Positions 1 through 6,137 of a DNA stretch of 7,110 nucleotides are shown here, in pieces. The translations under genes were made by a program, and so were the position numbers. Location of the stretch: contig CAIKYI010000400.1 in assembly GCA_903831545.1 (NCBI GenBank), positions 1 to 7,110 on the forward strand. The letters are read 5' to 3'. Numbering within the stretch: position 1 is the stretch's first letter; each line of letters begins with the position of its first letter. The notes under the pieces are model-generated. The model was not told where the DNA came from. It made no database searches and saw only the letters and a list, made by a program, of their open reading frames with translations. Source of the stretch: an uncultured Methylobacter sp. (GTDB lineage: Bacteria; Pseudomonadota; Gammaproteobacteria; Methylococcales; Methylomonadaceae).

Positions 1-387
1 CAGCTCCAGCGCATCTTCCATAGCCCGATCAATTTCCACATTAAACCAACTGTCGATACCCTGATGTAAAAACTGCATCGAAAAATAAAACACAATGGCA
101 GCGGGTGCCAAAGCCAACAACACAAACAGCGACACCATCCTCGTCGTTAACTTAGAACCTGCCTCGCGTTTTTTTAGCTGACGCGCCAAGGAATATATAT
201 TTGCGCCAACCAAACCCAGCAATACCACCGAACCCAACGCATTCACCAACAGTAGCCAAGAATACATCGCGCTTAATTCTGAGGATTCCTGCGTAGCAGA
301 ACTCATCAACTGCAACAGCAGCAGAATAGAGCCAAACAGAATCAATATAGACAAACTGACAGGCGGTTTTATTTTGTTAAAGGCCAT
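1..387 (-). CDS. ntrY: NtrY-type sensor histidine kinase, N-terminal part (cut by window edge)
   Basis: This is the first 129 codons of a membrane sensor kinase, read leftward from ATG at 387; the rest lies beyond position 1. The visible part has three hydrophobic segments at about residues 10-30, 42-67 and 84-107. Between the second and third is a basic loop (ARQLKKREAGSKLTTRMV). The third is followed by HQGIDSWFNVEIDRAMEDALEL, which closely resembles the membrane-exit region of NtrY kinases. Family members continue with HAMP, PAS, HisKA and ATPase domains and phosphorylate the regulator NtrX; none of these is visible here. The start overlaps the end of the DUF4390 gene by 19 nt, with a weak GGA 5 nt upstream, so the two are probably co-transcribed and translationally coupled. 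The NtrY assignment rests on the N-terminal pattern plus the DUF4390 neighbour, a pairing common in gammaproteobacteria. A different HAMP/PAS kinase is the main alternative. Confidence 0.82.
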   Translation of the reverse strand, partial: MAFNKIKPPVSLSILILFGSILLLLQLMSSATQESSELSAMYSWLLLVNALGSVVLLGLVGANIYSLARQLKKREAGSKLTTRMVSLFVLLALAPAAIVFYFSMQFLHQGIDSWFNVEIDRAMEDALEL

Positions 388-1007
388 AATGTCCAATCGC
401 TGGATAAATACCATTGCGGATTAGTATAAGCTACAGGACGTAGCGGTAATGGCAGCGCATCACGATCCAAGGTCACTTTGATGCCGACTGAGTAGCGTTT
501 TCCCGGCACATAATTTATTTTATCCAGCACATGAATGTTTCGTAACCTTGACATTAAGTTCAGCGCCGCCGACAAGGTAGAAAAATTATAGAGTTCACCG
601 CCATTCTCATCCCTAACCCGATACATATTCAGCAAGGCATGGTACTGAATACGGTAACGGATACCGGTATTGAGCAGGATTTTATCCAGGAAATAGTCGC
701 GATGCAGAAAGGTCTTGATATGAATATCCCAGAACAGGGGAACACCGTTTTGCAATGCCTCCTTGGCACGAGGACTAAGCCGATAATCAATATCCGCAGA
801 CAAGATATAGCCATCGCCCTGCAAGGTCATTTCGGCATTTTCAAGCGTAATACCAAACCCTTGGTCATTCAGGACAGGTGACTCACCATTGTTCAGGACT
901 GCTGTTTCGGCCAAGTTCAACACAAGCTTGTCGGCATGACCCAATACAGGTAACAGGCAGAATAAAACGCTAAACAAAGCAGTAGACCAACAAAATAGTT
1001 TTAACAA
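369..1007 (-). CDS. DUF4390 family exported protein
   Basis: A 212-residue protein of unknown function. An N-terminal signal peptide is visible: a hydrophobic core at residues 8-22 and a likely cut after GHA (residue 25), which points to the periplasm or cell envelope. The mature part has the pattern I associate with DUF4390: the YRLSPRAKEALQNGVPL segment, several beta-like stretches, a YRVRDENGGELYNF segment, and the C-terminal WYLSSDWTLWPL. Its 3' end overlaps ntrY by 19 nt; family members are usually found just upstream of NtrY-type kinases, so a role in sensing envelope state is a reasonable guess but not shown. The start chosen is TTG at 1007. The frame upstream reaches a stop at 1023-1025 with no ATG or GTG, and ATT codons at 1010 and 1016 are the only other nearby options. 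No strong ribosome-binding site is visible. It lies 137 nt after rsmB. Confidence 0.83.
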   Translation of the reverse strand: MLKLFCWSTALFSVLFCLLPVLGHADKLVLNLAETAVLNNGESPVLNDQGFGITLENAEMTLQGDGYILSADIDYRLSPRAKEALQNGVPLFWDIHIKTFLHRDYFLDKILLNTGIRYRIQYHALLNMYRVRDENGGELYNFSTLSAALNLMSRLRNIHVLDKINYVPGKRYSVGIKVTLDRDALPLPLRPVAYTNPQWYLSSDWTLWPLTK

Positions 1008-1144
1008 AATAGAAATCTTATTTTAGTAATAAACAACACCACATGAACCTACCCTATAAACCACAAAGCAAAAGCATAAAACTTGCTGACTCAGTGACTC
1101 AAAGGGACTCGCCCAAAGACCCACCACAATATTCCGGGCATGAC
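1008..1144. other. rsmB-DUF4390 gap with TGACTCA repeats
   Basis: This 137-bp gap breaks an otherwise tightly packed leftward gene block. It holds a tandem pair of the near-palindrome TGACTCA at 1087-1093 and 1095-1101, separated by one G, and a third copy at 1141-1147 that overlaps the rsmB stop codon. I see no GC-rich hairpin with a T-run on the minus strand, so no clear terminator, and no convincing promoter. Whether DUF4390-ntrY has its own promoter cannot be settled by reading. Confidence 0.4.
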
Positions 1145-2458
1145 TCACTCGGACCGCTTACCAATCTTCGCATAATAAAAGCCGTCCATAGTCGCCTCTC
1201 CGGTAATAATCTGGCGTCCACAGACGCCGGCAACCCCCCACTCTGGCGCGCTCTCCATGGCGTCTGGGAACAAGGGCAATTCGATAGCATCCGGGTTTAA
1301 GGTCAAAAATGCCTGAATCTGCTGTTCATTTTCCTGCTTTAAAATCGAACAGGTTGCATAAAGCATGACTCCGCCTGACGCCAAAAGCGGCCAAACAGCT
1401 TGTAGAATGGTTTTTTGCAAAGCCTGCAACTGAGCAATATCTTCGGCACGGCGCAATACTTTAATATCGGGATGACGGCGAATAACGCCCAAAGCTGAAC
1501 ACGGAGCATCCAGTAAAATCCGGTCAAAAAGTTTTCCGTCCCACCAAGCAGAAGGGGTTGCGGCATCCCCAACGACCAGCTTGGCGGACAATTTCAAGCG
1601 CTGCAGATTTTCGCTAACCCTCTGCATACGGGCCGCGTCGATATCAACGGCAACCAATTCTGCCAACTGTGGCTGGCTTTCAAGAATATGCGCAGTTTTA
1701 CCGCCCGGCGCGGCGCAAACATCCAACACCCGCTGGCCCGGCTGAACAGCCAACAAGGCAGCCGCCAATTGCGCGGCGGCATCCTGAACCGAAGCCAGTC
1801 CTTCGGCAAAACCCGGCAACAGATCTACCGGCACCGGTTTTTCGAGCCGAATTGCCGACGGACAAAAACTAACCGCCTCAGCGGCTATCTCTTGTTCGGT
1901 TAATAATTGCAAATACTGCTCGCGACTGGTTTTTGCAAGATTAATCCTTAACACCAGCGGCGGTTGCAGGTTATTTTCAAGTAATATTTGTGGCGCTTGG
2001 TCAGGCCAGTCCTGTTCTATTTGATTGATTAACAAAGCGGGATGACTGACCGCGGCAGACTGAAACTTTTCGGCTTTATTTTCCAGCCCTTCCTGTTCGC
2101 GCAGATAAGTCCGAAGTACTGCATTTAGCAGCGACTTGGCCCATGGTTTTTTACGTGCCGCCAAAACCGTTTCGGATACAGCCGCATGGGGTTTGACCCG
2201 CATAAAATTTAACTGATACAAACCCACCAAAGCCAGCGCTTTTACTTCGGCGTCTTTTAAGGGTTTATCCAGTAATTGACTTAAAATAAAATCCAGTCGA
2301 TGAAATTGTCTGCAAACGCCATAACACAGCGCTTGAATGAAAGCCCGGTCTTTAGTCGCTTCCATGCCTGAAAAAGCCTGATCCAGGGCGGAGGTTAAGG
2401 ACTGCCCGTCCTGCAAAACCCGCGATAATACCCGAGCCGCAACCAATCGAGTATTCAA
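1145..2458 (-). CDS. rsmB: 16S rRNA (cytosine-967-C5)-methyltransferase RsmB
   Basis: This enzyme methylates carbon 5 of cytosine 967 in 16S rRNA, using S-adenosylmethionine, before the small subunit is finished. The 437 residues fit the family (about 430). Residues 1-140 form the helical NusB-like RNA-binding domain (RVLSRVLQDGQSLTSALDQ, HAAVSETVLAARKKPWAKSLLNAVLR). The SAM-binding loop is LDVCAAPGGKT at 245-255, and the acidic VDID near 271-274 should hold the SAM ribose. The two family cysteines are present in DAPCSALG (C320) and YATCS (C370); by family knowledge the TC cysteine attacks cytosine and the PC cysteine helps release the product. The protein ends with MDGFYYAKIGK, typical of the family. 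The start is TTG at 2458, overlapping the fmt stop by 4 nt (TTGA). A GGGGTG lies about 10 nt upstream, and an in-frame stop further up leaves no ATG or GTG. Translational coupling to fmt is likely. Confidence 0.97.
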   Translation of the reverse strand: MNTRLVAARVLSRVLQDGQSLTSALDQAFSGMEATKDRAFIQALCYGVCRQFHRLDFILSQLLDKPLKDAEVKALALVGLYQLNFMRVKPHAAVSETVLAARKKPWAKSLLNAVLRTYLREQEGLENKAEKFQSAAVSHPALLINQIEQDWPDQAPQILLENNLQPPLVLRINLAKTSREQYLQLLTEQEIAAEAVSFCPSAIRLEKPVPVDLLPGFAEGLASVQDAAAQLAAALLAVQPGQRVLDVCAAPGGKTAHILESQPQLAELVAVDIDAARMQRVSENLQRLKLSAKLVVGDAATPSAWWDGKLFDRILLDAPCSALGVIRRHPDIKVLRRAEDIAQLQALQKTILQAVWPLLASGGVMLYATCSILKQENEQQIQAFLTLNPDAIELPLFPDAMESAPEWGVAGVCGRQIITGEATMDGFYYAKIGKRSE

Positions 2459-3384
2459 CCGAGTTTCACCCCATCAACATTATGCGCACTGAGAAATGCC
2501 TGAACCGGCATGCGTTTTCCACCGGGCAATTGAATTTCCAGCAGCCTTAAAAAGCCGTTTCCGGTCGCCACATCGAGATGCTTGTCAACGCAGCTAACAT
2601 AGCCAGGGGCCAAATTTGCTGACGAAGCGCTATTGACCACTTCCGCCGCCCAAATACGCAACACATTACCTTGATAAAGTGTTTGTGCAACCGGCCAGGA
2701 ATTTAGGCCTCTTATTTTTAACGCCAGCTCCGAAGCAGTTTGCGCCCAGTCTAGTACCGCCTCGCTTTTTTCCAATTTTTCGGCATAAGTTACCAGTGAC
2801 TCGTCCTGCGGTTCAGAATGAATAGCTCCCGCTTCAAGTTGCGCCAGCACTTTGCTCAAACCGGTCGCGCCCAAAACCGACAATTTGTCATGCAAGTCAC
2901 TGGCCGTATCCAGAGAATTAATGACATACTCTTCCTTGTGCAGCATATCGCCAGCATCCAGTTTGCGCACTATCTTCATGATGGTCACGCCGGTTTTTTC
3001 ATCGCCAGCCATCAACGACCGTTGAATCGGCGCAGCGCCCCGCCAGCGGGGTAACAGGGAAGCGTGAACATTTAGACAGCCGAATTTAGGCACATCCAAA
3101 ACAGCTTGGGTAAGAATCATGCCGTAAGCGACGACCACCATTAAATCTGCATTAAACGAACTGATCTGTTGCAGGTCTTCATCGGTTTTTAAAGTGAGTG
3201 GTTGAAACACAGGAATTCCAGCCGATAAAGCCAACTCTTTAACCGGACTGGCCTGCAACTTTCGCCCCCTGCCCGCCGGACGGTCAGGCTGAGTATAAAC
3301 GGCACAAACCTCATGCTCCGAGTCCAGCAAAATTTGCAGGCTGGGCACTGCAAACTCGGGCGTTCCGGCAAAAACAATCTTCAT
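2455..3384 (-). CDS. fmt: Methionyl-tRNA formyltransferase
   Basis: Fmt moves a formyl group from 10-formyltetrahydrofolate to methionine on the initiator tRNA, in the cytoplasm. With the ATG start at 3384 the protein has 309 residues, matching the family (E. coli about 315). It opens with [16 protein letters not shown], followed by the YTQPDRPAGRGRKL loop, which in the family contacts the tRNA acceptor end. The catalytic triad Asn-His-Asp is intact: N105 and H107 in LNVHASLLPRWRGAAP, and D143 in KLDAGDML. The C-terminal half has VTYAEKLEKSEAVLDW and a beta-barrel-like domain that binds tRNA. The start could instead be GTG one codon earlier (3387). I prefer ATG because it matches family N-termini and gives the compact TGATG junction with the def stop. 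The junction implies translational coupling with def, and the end overlaps rsmB. No residue looks abnormal. Confidence 0.97.
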   Translation of the reverse strand: MKIVFAGTPEFAVPSLQILLDSEHEVCAVYTQPDRPAGRGRKLQASPVKELALSAGIPVFQPLTLKTDEDLQQISSFNADLMVVVAYGMILTQAVLDVPKFGCLNVHASLLPRWRGAAPIQRSLMAGDEKTGVTIMKIVRKLDAGDMLHKEEYVINSLDTASDLHDKLSVLGATGLSKVLAQLEAGAIHSEPQDESLVTYAEKLEKSEAVLDWAQTASELALKIRGLNSWPVAQTLYQGNVLRIWAAEVVNSASSANLAPGYVSCVDKHLDVATGNGFLRLLEIQLPGGKRMPVQAFLSAHNVDGVKLG

Positions 3385-3890
3385 CACTTATTTTCCATTT
3401 TATGGGCTTTTTCGAGTTTTTTCTTAATCCGTTGCCGTTTTAAGGGTGAAATATAATCAACAAATAACTTCCCGCTTAGATGATCCAGTTCGTGCTGGAC
3501 GCATACCGCAAGCAACTCTTTGGCGTCAAATTGAAACGGTTCGCCATCCCTGTTAAGCGCTTTAACGATGATATGTTCGGCCCGGTTCACTTTTTCGAAA
3601 AAACCGGGCACTGAAAGACAGCCCTCTTCGGACTCTTTCTCGCCGTCTTTTTCAATGATTTCAGGGTTAATCAAGCACAAAGGCGCATCTTTTTCCTCGC
3701 TGACATCAATCACCACTACCCGTAAATGCACATTGACCTGCGTAGCCGCCAAGCCGACACCATGCGATTCATACATGGTTTCAAGCATATCATCGACTAA
3801 TTTCTTGATTTTATCATCGACCGTTTTTACGATTGCCGCCTTTTTACGTAATCGTTCGTCCGGAAACTCGAGAATAGATAGAATACTCAA
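3384..3890 (-). CDS. def: Peptide deformylase
   Basis: Def is a metal-dependent hydrolase that removes the N-formyl group from new proteins as they leave the ribosome. All three family motifs are intact: GVGLAATQ (residues 44-51), EEGCLSVP with metal ligand C91, and QHELDH with ligands H133 and H137 and catalytic E134. The long basic C-terminal helix ([17 protein letters not shown]) is the part that docks on the ribosome in E. coli. The frame is open to GTG at 3902, but I chose TTG at 3890. A strong GGAGAG sits just upstream at 3895-3900, the N-terminus then reads (M)[17 protein letters not shown] as in other deformylases, and the 168-residue length puts the ligands at the same positions as in E. 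coli Def. The GTG choice would add four residues and has no ribosome-binding site. It is first in the def-fmt-rsmB block, which likely starts from a promoter in the divergent gap. Confidence 0.96.
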   Translation of the reverse strand: MSILSILEFPDERLRKKAAIVKTVDDKIKKLVDDMLETMYESHGVGLAATQVNVHLRVVVIDVSEEKDAPLCLINPEIIEKDGEKESEEGCLSVPGFFEKVNRAEHIIVKALNRDGEPFQFDAKELLAVCVQHELDHLSGKLFVDYISPLKRQRIKKKLEKAHKMENK

Positions 3891-3894
3891 CAAA

Positions 3895-3900
3895 CTCTCC
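3895..3900 (-). promoter_or_regulatory. Ribosome-binding site that decides the def start
   Basis: The minus strand reads GGAGAG here, ending 4 nt before TTG at 3890 (6 nt from the GGAG core). It overlaps the alternative GTG start codon at 3902-3900, so it can only serve a downstream start. This supports TTG at 3890 as the true def start. Confidence 0.75.
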
Positions 3901-3920
3901 ACTATAATAATTGAATGACA

Positions 3921-3947
3921 AGATTTTAGCTGATTTTTGGAAAATCT
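3921..3947. repeat. Inverted repeat AGATTTT...AAAATCT upstream of def
   Basis: A perfect 7-bp inverted repeat, AGATTTT at 3921-3927 and AAAATCT at 3941-3947, with a 13-nt spacer. It lies over the candidate def promoter. It could be a binding site for a dimeric regulator, though in AT-rich DNA a 7-bp match can arise by chance. The same half-site returns about 100 nt further along, at 4025. Confidence 0.4.
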
Positions 3948-3952
3948 GAAAA
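3923..3952 (-). promoter_or_regulatory. Candidate promoter for def-fmt-rsmB
   Basis: On the minus strand, TTTTCA (3952-3947) and TAAAAT (3928-3923) are 18 nt apart, matching the -35 consensus at 4 of 6 and the -10 consensus at 5 of 6. The -10 lies 32 nt upstream of the TTG start, a sensible leader length. The region is AT-rich, so chance matches are common. An inverted repeat AGATTTT/AAAATCT overlaps both boxes. Confidence 0.3.
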
Positions 3953-4025
3953 CTCCAGCGCTATTAAGGCTTACAGGCTTTGACTGATCCAGAGAGTTGC
4001 ATAGCTATACAATAAAGTAAATCAA

Positions 4026-4080
4026 GATTTTACAATCTGACCCTGTATGTTTTATTCCCAGATCAACGACGTGTAAAATC
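4026..4080. repeat. Inverted repeat GATTTTACA...TGTAAAATC in the divergent gap
   Basis: A perfect 9-bp inverted repeat: GATTTTACA at 4026-4034 and TGTAAAATC at 4072-4080, 37 nt apart. The left arm is also part of a small hairpin-like element, AGATT-TTAC-AATCT (4025-4038). Both arms lie upstream of the 59-residue gene, so an operator is possible. No T-run follows, so it does not look like a terminator. Confidence 0.4.
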
Positions 4081-4124
4081 AGACTCAGCGTTGACTTTAT
4101 AAATTAAAATAAAGGATAAACACA

Positions 4125-4304
4125 ATGAAAGAAAAAATAGACCTTTCGACTCAAGCCTACGTACTTTACCGCCAAATAGAACATTTTTCCCGGGTAACAG
4201 CGGTTTCAAAAGATATGGAAACCAGATTGCAACTTATAGTGAAACGGGCGTTTAACAGATATATCCGCAGAAAAAATGCTTGCGAGCACTTTATCGACTA
4301 TTAA
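4125..4304 (+). CDS. Small basic protein of unknown function (59 residues)
   Basis: I do not recognise this protein. It begins MKEKIDLSTQAYVLYRQIEH and ends RRKNACEHFIDY. It has about 12 Lys/Arg against 7 Asp/Glu, with the basic residues clustered at 40-50 (KRAFNRYIRRK). There is no signal peptide or membrane segment, and most of the chain could form helices. A cytoplasmic protein that binds nucleic acid or a partner is possible, but no motif shows it. The case for a real gene is the well-placed ribosome-binding site (AAGGA at 4112-4116, 8 nt before ATG), an uninterrupted frame ending in TAA, and its position in a gap that has no other use for the sequence. It stands alone: about 120 nt downstream of the divergent inverted repeats' left half and 201 nt before the next gene. 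No clear terminator follows. Confidence 0.6.
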   Translation: MKEKIDLSTQAYVLYRQIEHFSRVTAVSKDMETRLQLIVKRAFNRYIRRKNACEHFIDY

Positions 4305-4505
4305 TTCAATTTACCATTATTAAAGATAACCACTTACCATTGACTCTGAGTCTCCCAAACAATTGACTCATCTCAACTTCCATAAACCTAAAATACCGGG
4401 CTGCTTTTAATCATTGAATTCTTAAATATGTGCAGTAACAGGCATATTTTTTACTATAAAAACGGTAATAATGTAACCACTATAAATTAACGGGAGTTAC
4501 ATGCC
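4305..4505. other. AT-rich intergenic region
   Basis: I see no gene here. It holds an 11-bp perfect palindrome GACTC-T-GAGTC at 4342-4352 and a TGACTCA at 4364-4370, 11 nt further on. TATAAA occurs at 4455-4460 and 4481-4486, but neither has a recognisable -35 box at 16-18 nt. The ribosome-binding site of the next gene (GGGAG, 4492-4496) is at its right end. Confidence 0.4.
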
Positions 4506-4736
4506 ATGCTTAAAGCTGAACGTATTTTTTATATTACCAATCAAAGAAACGGCAAGATCGAGTGGTATTTTAAAGCCCGTGAGGGTGATGTTGGGCCTTA
4601 CAAATCAGCAGAACAAGCACAATCGGTGCTTAAAGAATACATTGCTGAATGCATTGAACAGGGAAATTCCGGCGGACGTAACCCTAAAGACACAAAACCA
4701 AGCTTTAATTTTAAAGGTAAATATATCTGGTGTTAA
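4506..4736 (+). CDS. Small protein resembling the DUF6316 family (76 residues)
   Basis: A 76-residue protein of unknown function. Its core, RNGKIEWYFKAREGDVGPYKSAEQAQSVLKEYI (residues 14-46), has the aromatic WYF, the REG turn and the GPY followed by an alanine-rich helix that I associate with DUF6316, a small family of gammaproteobacteria; that assignment is from memory and not certain. The fold suggested is a short beta hairpin plus one helix, followed by a polar tail ending in KYIWC. There is no signal peptide or membrane segment. The start is ATG at 4506, 9 nt after GGGAG. An ATG at 4501 opens a longer frame, but it sits only 4 nt from the GGGAG and its product, MPCLKLNVFF..., lacks this conserved-looking pattern. 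It is separated from the next gene by 282 nt, so it is probably its own transcript. Confidence 0.75.
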   Translation: MLKAERIFYITNQRNGKIEWYFKAREGDVGPYKSAEQAQSVLKEYIAECIEQGNSGGRNPKDTKPSFNFKGKYIWC

Positions 4737-5018
4737 TTTGTCACAAGACATTTTGAACACCGTTTGCCTGAGGTATTTTTCATGCTATTGCAACATATCT
4801 CAGTAGCTTGGAAATAATGAAAAGCCAGGTATAAATCCTGATCATAAAGCAATAAACTGACAGCCTCCAATAAAACTATGGTGCCATGCTATTACAGCAC
4901 AATAATAAAGACCCAAAAGCGGTAACAAGCTTTATTTCCCTTCGAGCTGTATTTTCCTACTTATTTAATCTAAACTTTTGAGTTCAGATAGCGCAAAAAG
5001 ACTGCACAGGAATTTAAC
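4737..5018 (+). other. Intergenic region upstream of the LysM gene
   Basis: A 282-bp AT-rich gap with no supported gene. It should contain the promoter for the LysM-dprA pair, but I find no good -35/-10 pair. The ribosome-binding site AGGA is at 5008-5011, 7 nt before the ATG. The 9-mer CATGCTATT occurs twice (4781-4789 and 4885-4893). No GC-rich terminator follows the upstream gene. Confidence 0.4.
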
Positions 5019-6137
5019 ATGGCTTTTCGAACACTTACCGGATTGATAGTCTCTCTACTTATCAGTTTAAACGCATGGGCAGATGAACTAAAGATTAACC
5101 CGTCTCACCCAGAGCAATATACCGTCACAACCAATGACACTTTATGGGATATTTCCGGTAAATTTTTAACGCATCCCTGGCAATGGCCAGAGTTATGGAG
5201 TCTTAATTCTCAAATCAAAAACCCACACTTAATTTATCCCGGCGATACTATTTACTTTTCACTGGTAAACGGCAAACCGCAACTTAGCATTTCCCGTAGC
5301 GACCAGCCTGAGCTTATCGCCAATTCTTCCTCACCCTGCGTGCTCAGGGAAGAAGAATATAAAAACGGTCGCAAGAATTTCGCCGTCTCTGAAGATGGCA
5401 AAGTACTGCCCTGTATTCGCGAAACCGAACTGAAACAGGCTATTCGCTTAATCCCAACTGAGAACATTGCCAGTTACCTGACCTCACCCAAAGTGGTGGA
5501 TAAAGATGAACTCAACAACTCACCTTACGTTGTTGATTTTGCTGGCGAACATATTATCGTAGGAACAGGTGACCGAGTTTACGTACGGTCGATAACTGAA
5601 CCCAAAAGCCTGTCCTACACCATTTATCGACCAGGCAATCCCTATATCAGCCCGGCAAGCGGTGAAATCCTGGGCTATGAAGCACAATACATTGCCGATG
5701 CTTCATTACAACAGCAGGGCGATCCAGCGACGTTGACCATAACAAAATCTACGCGTGAAATTCGAATGGGCGACAGAATCATGCCCAATGCCGAACAGGA
5801 TATTGCGCTAAACTATTTCCCCCGTCCGCCCGCACAAAGCCTGGAAGGCAGCATCATCAGTGTGCTTGGCGGCGTTTCACAAATCGGTCGTTATAACGTA
5901 GTAGTGATAGACAAAGGAACGGCTGACGGGCTTTTAGTTGGGCATGAGCTGAATATCTACAAGCACGGCAAAGCCATAAAAGATACTTACAGCCCGATTA
6001 AAAATGATCTGGTTAATCTTCCCGATGAAGTTGCAGGAACCCTGATGGTTTTTCGCCCTTTTAATCGAGTCAGCTACGCGCTGGTCATGAAAGCGACCCA
6101 AGCGCTTCATGTCTTAGACAAAGTCAAAACCCCCTGA
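5019..6137 (+). CDS. tsaP: Exported LysM protein, TsaP-like (type IV pilus secretin-associated)
   Basis: A 372-residue exported protein. The signal peptide spans residues 1-21 (hydrophobic core at 8-17, cut after AWA). A LysM peptidoglycan-binding domain follows at about 34-80: it opens YTVTTNDTLWDISGKFL and closes with NPHLIYPGDTIYF. The middle part (100-270) is of unknown fold; its two cysteines, C107 and C132, could form a disulfide in the periplasm. The C-terminal part (about 277-370) has GRYNVVVIDKGTADGLLVGHEL and a conserved-looking end (AGTLMVFRPFNRVSYALVMKAT), as in the FlgT-C-like domain of TsaP. TsaP anchors the PilQ secretin to peptidoglycan in Neisseria and Myxococcus, and its Pseudomonas homologue lies beside def/fmt/dprA, as here. 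Function in this organism is inferred. The ATG has AGGA 7 nt upstream. It overlaps dprA by 4 nt. Confidence 0.85.
   Translation: MAFRTLTGLIVSLLISLNAWADELKINPSHPEQYTVTTNDTLWDISGKFLTHPWQWPELWSLNSQIKNPHLIYPGDTIYFSLVNGKPQLSISRSDQPELIANSSSPCVLREEEYKNGRKNFAVSEDGKVLPCIRETELKQAIRLIPTENIASYLTSPKVVDKDELNNSPYVVDFAGEHIIVGTGDRVYVRSITEPKSLSYTIYRPGNPYISPASGEILGYEAQYIADASLQQQGDPATLTITKSTREIRMGDRIMPNAEQDIALNYFPRPPAQSLEGSIISVLGGVSQIGRYNVVVIDKGTADGLLVGHELNIYKHGKAIKDTYSPIKNDLVNLPDEVAGTLMVFRPFNRVSYALVMKATQALHVLDKVKTP

Larger units (their letters stand above)
3903..4124. promoter_or_regulatory. Divergent intergenic region between def and the 59-residue gene
   Basis: A 222-bp AT-rich gap between leftward def and rightward small gene, which should hold promoters for both directions. 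It contains the candidate def promoter and four AGATTTT-type half-sites in alternating orientation. TTGACT occurs at 3980-3985 and 4091-4096 on the plus strand, but neither has a good -10 box at the right distance, so I do not call a rightward promoter. Confidence 0.5.

Noticed and set aside
639..881. Plus-strand open frame of 80 codons opposite DUF4390
   Set aside because: It lies wholly antisense to a gene with a signal peptide and family pattern, and its product has no recognisable motif.
1043..1300. Plus-strand open frame of 85 codons over the rsmB end and the following gap
   Set aside because: Half is antisense to rsmB; no ribosome-binding site or family pattern.
1339..1903. Several open frames of 67-77 codons on both strands within rsmB
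   Set aside because: They are other-frame readings of the rsmB methyltransferase domain, whose motifs are all in the main frame.
2818..3054. Plus-strand open frame of 78 codons antisense to fmt
   Set aside because: Covers the catalytic region of fmt on the other strand; no independent support.
3568..3918. Plus-strand open frame of 116 codons antisense to def
   Set aside because: Longest shadow frame in the window, but the opposite strand carries all three deformylase motifs and this product shows none.
3980..4096. TTGACT at 3980 and 4091 as -35 boxes for the 59-residue gene
   Set aside because: No -10 box at 16-18 nt; using 4091 would place the transcript start at the start codon.
4428..4490. 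20-codon open frame just before the DUF6316-like gene
   Set aside because: No ribosome-binding site, and too short to support as a leader peptide.
4737..4760. TGTC-ACAA-GACA followed by TTTT as a terminator
   Set aside because: Only a 4-bp stem with no GC-rich core; too weak to call.
4501..4806. Alternative 101-codon frame overlapping the DUF6316-like gene
   Set aside because: Its ATG is only 4 nt from the GGGAG, while the other ATG is at a good 9 nt and yields the conserved-looking WYF/REG/GPY pattern.
4782..4817. 11-codon frame preceded by GAGG at 8 nt, downstream of the DUF6316-like gene
   Set aside because: The spacing is acceptable, but 11 codons with no attenuator-like hairpin or codon run is not enough evidence.
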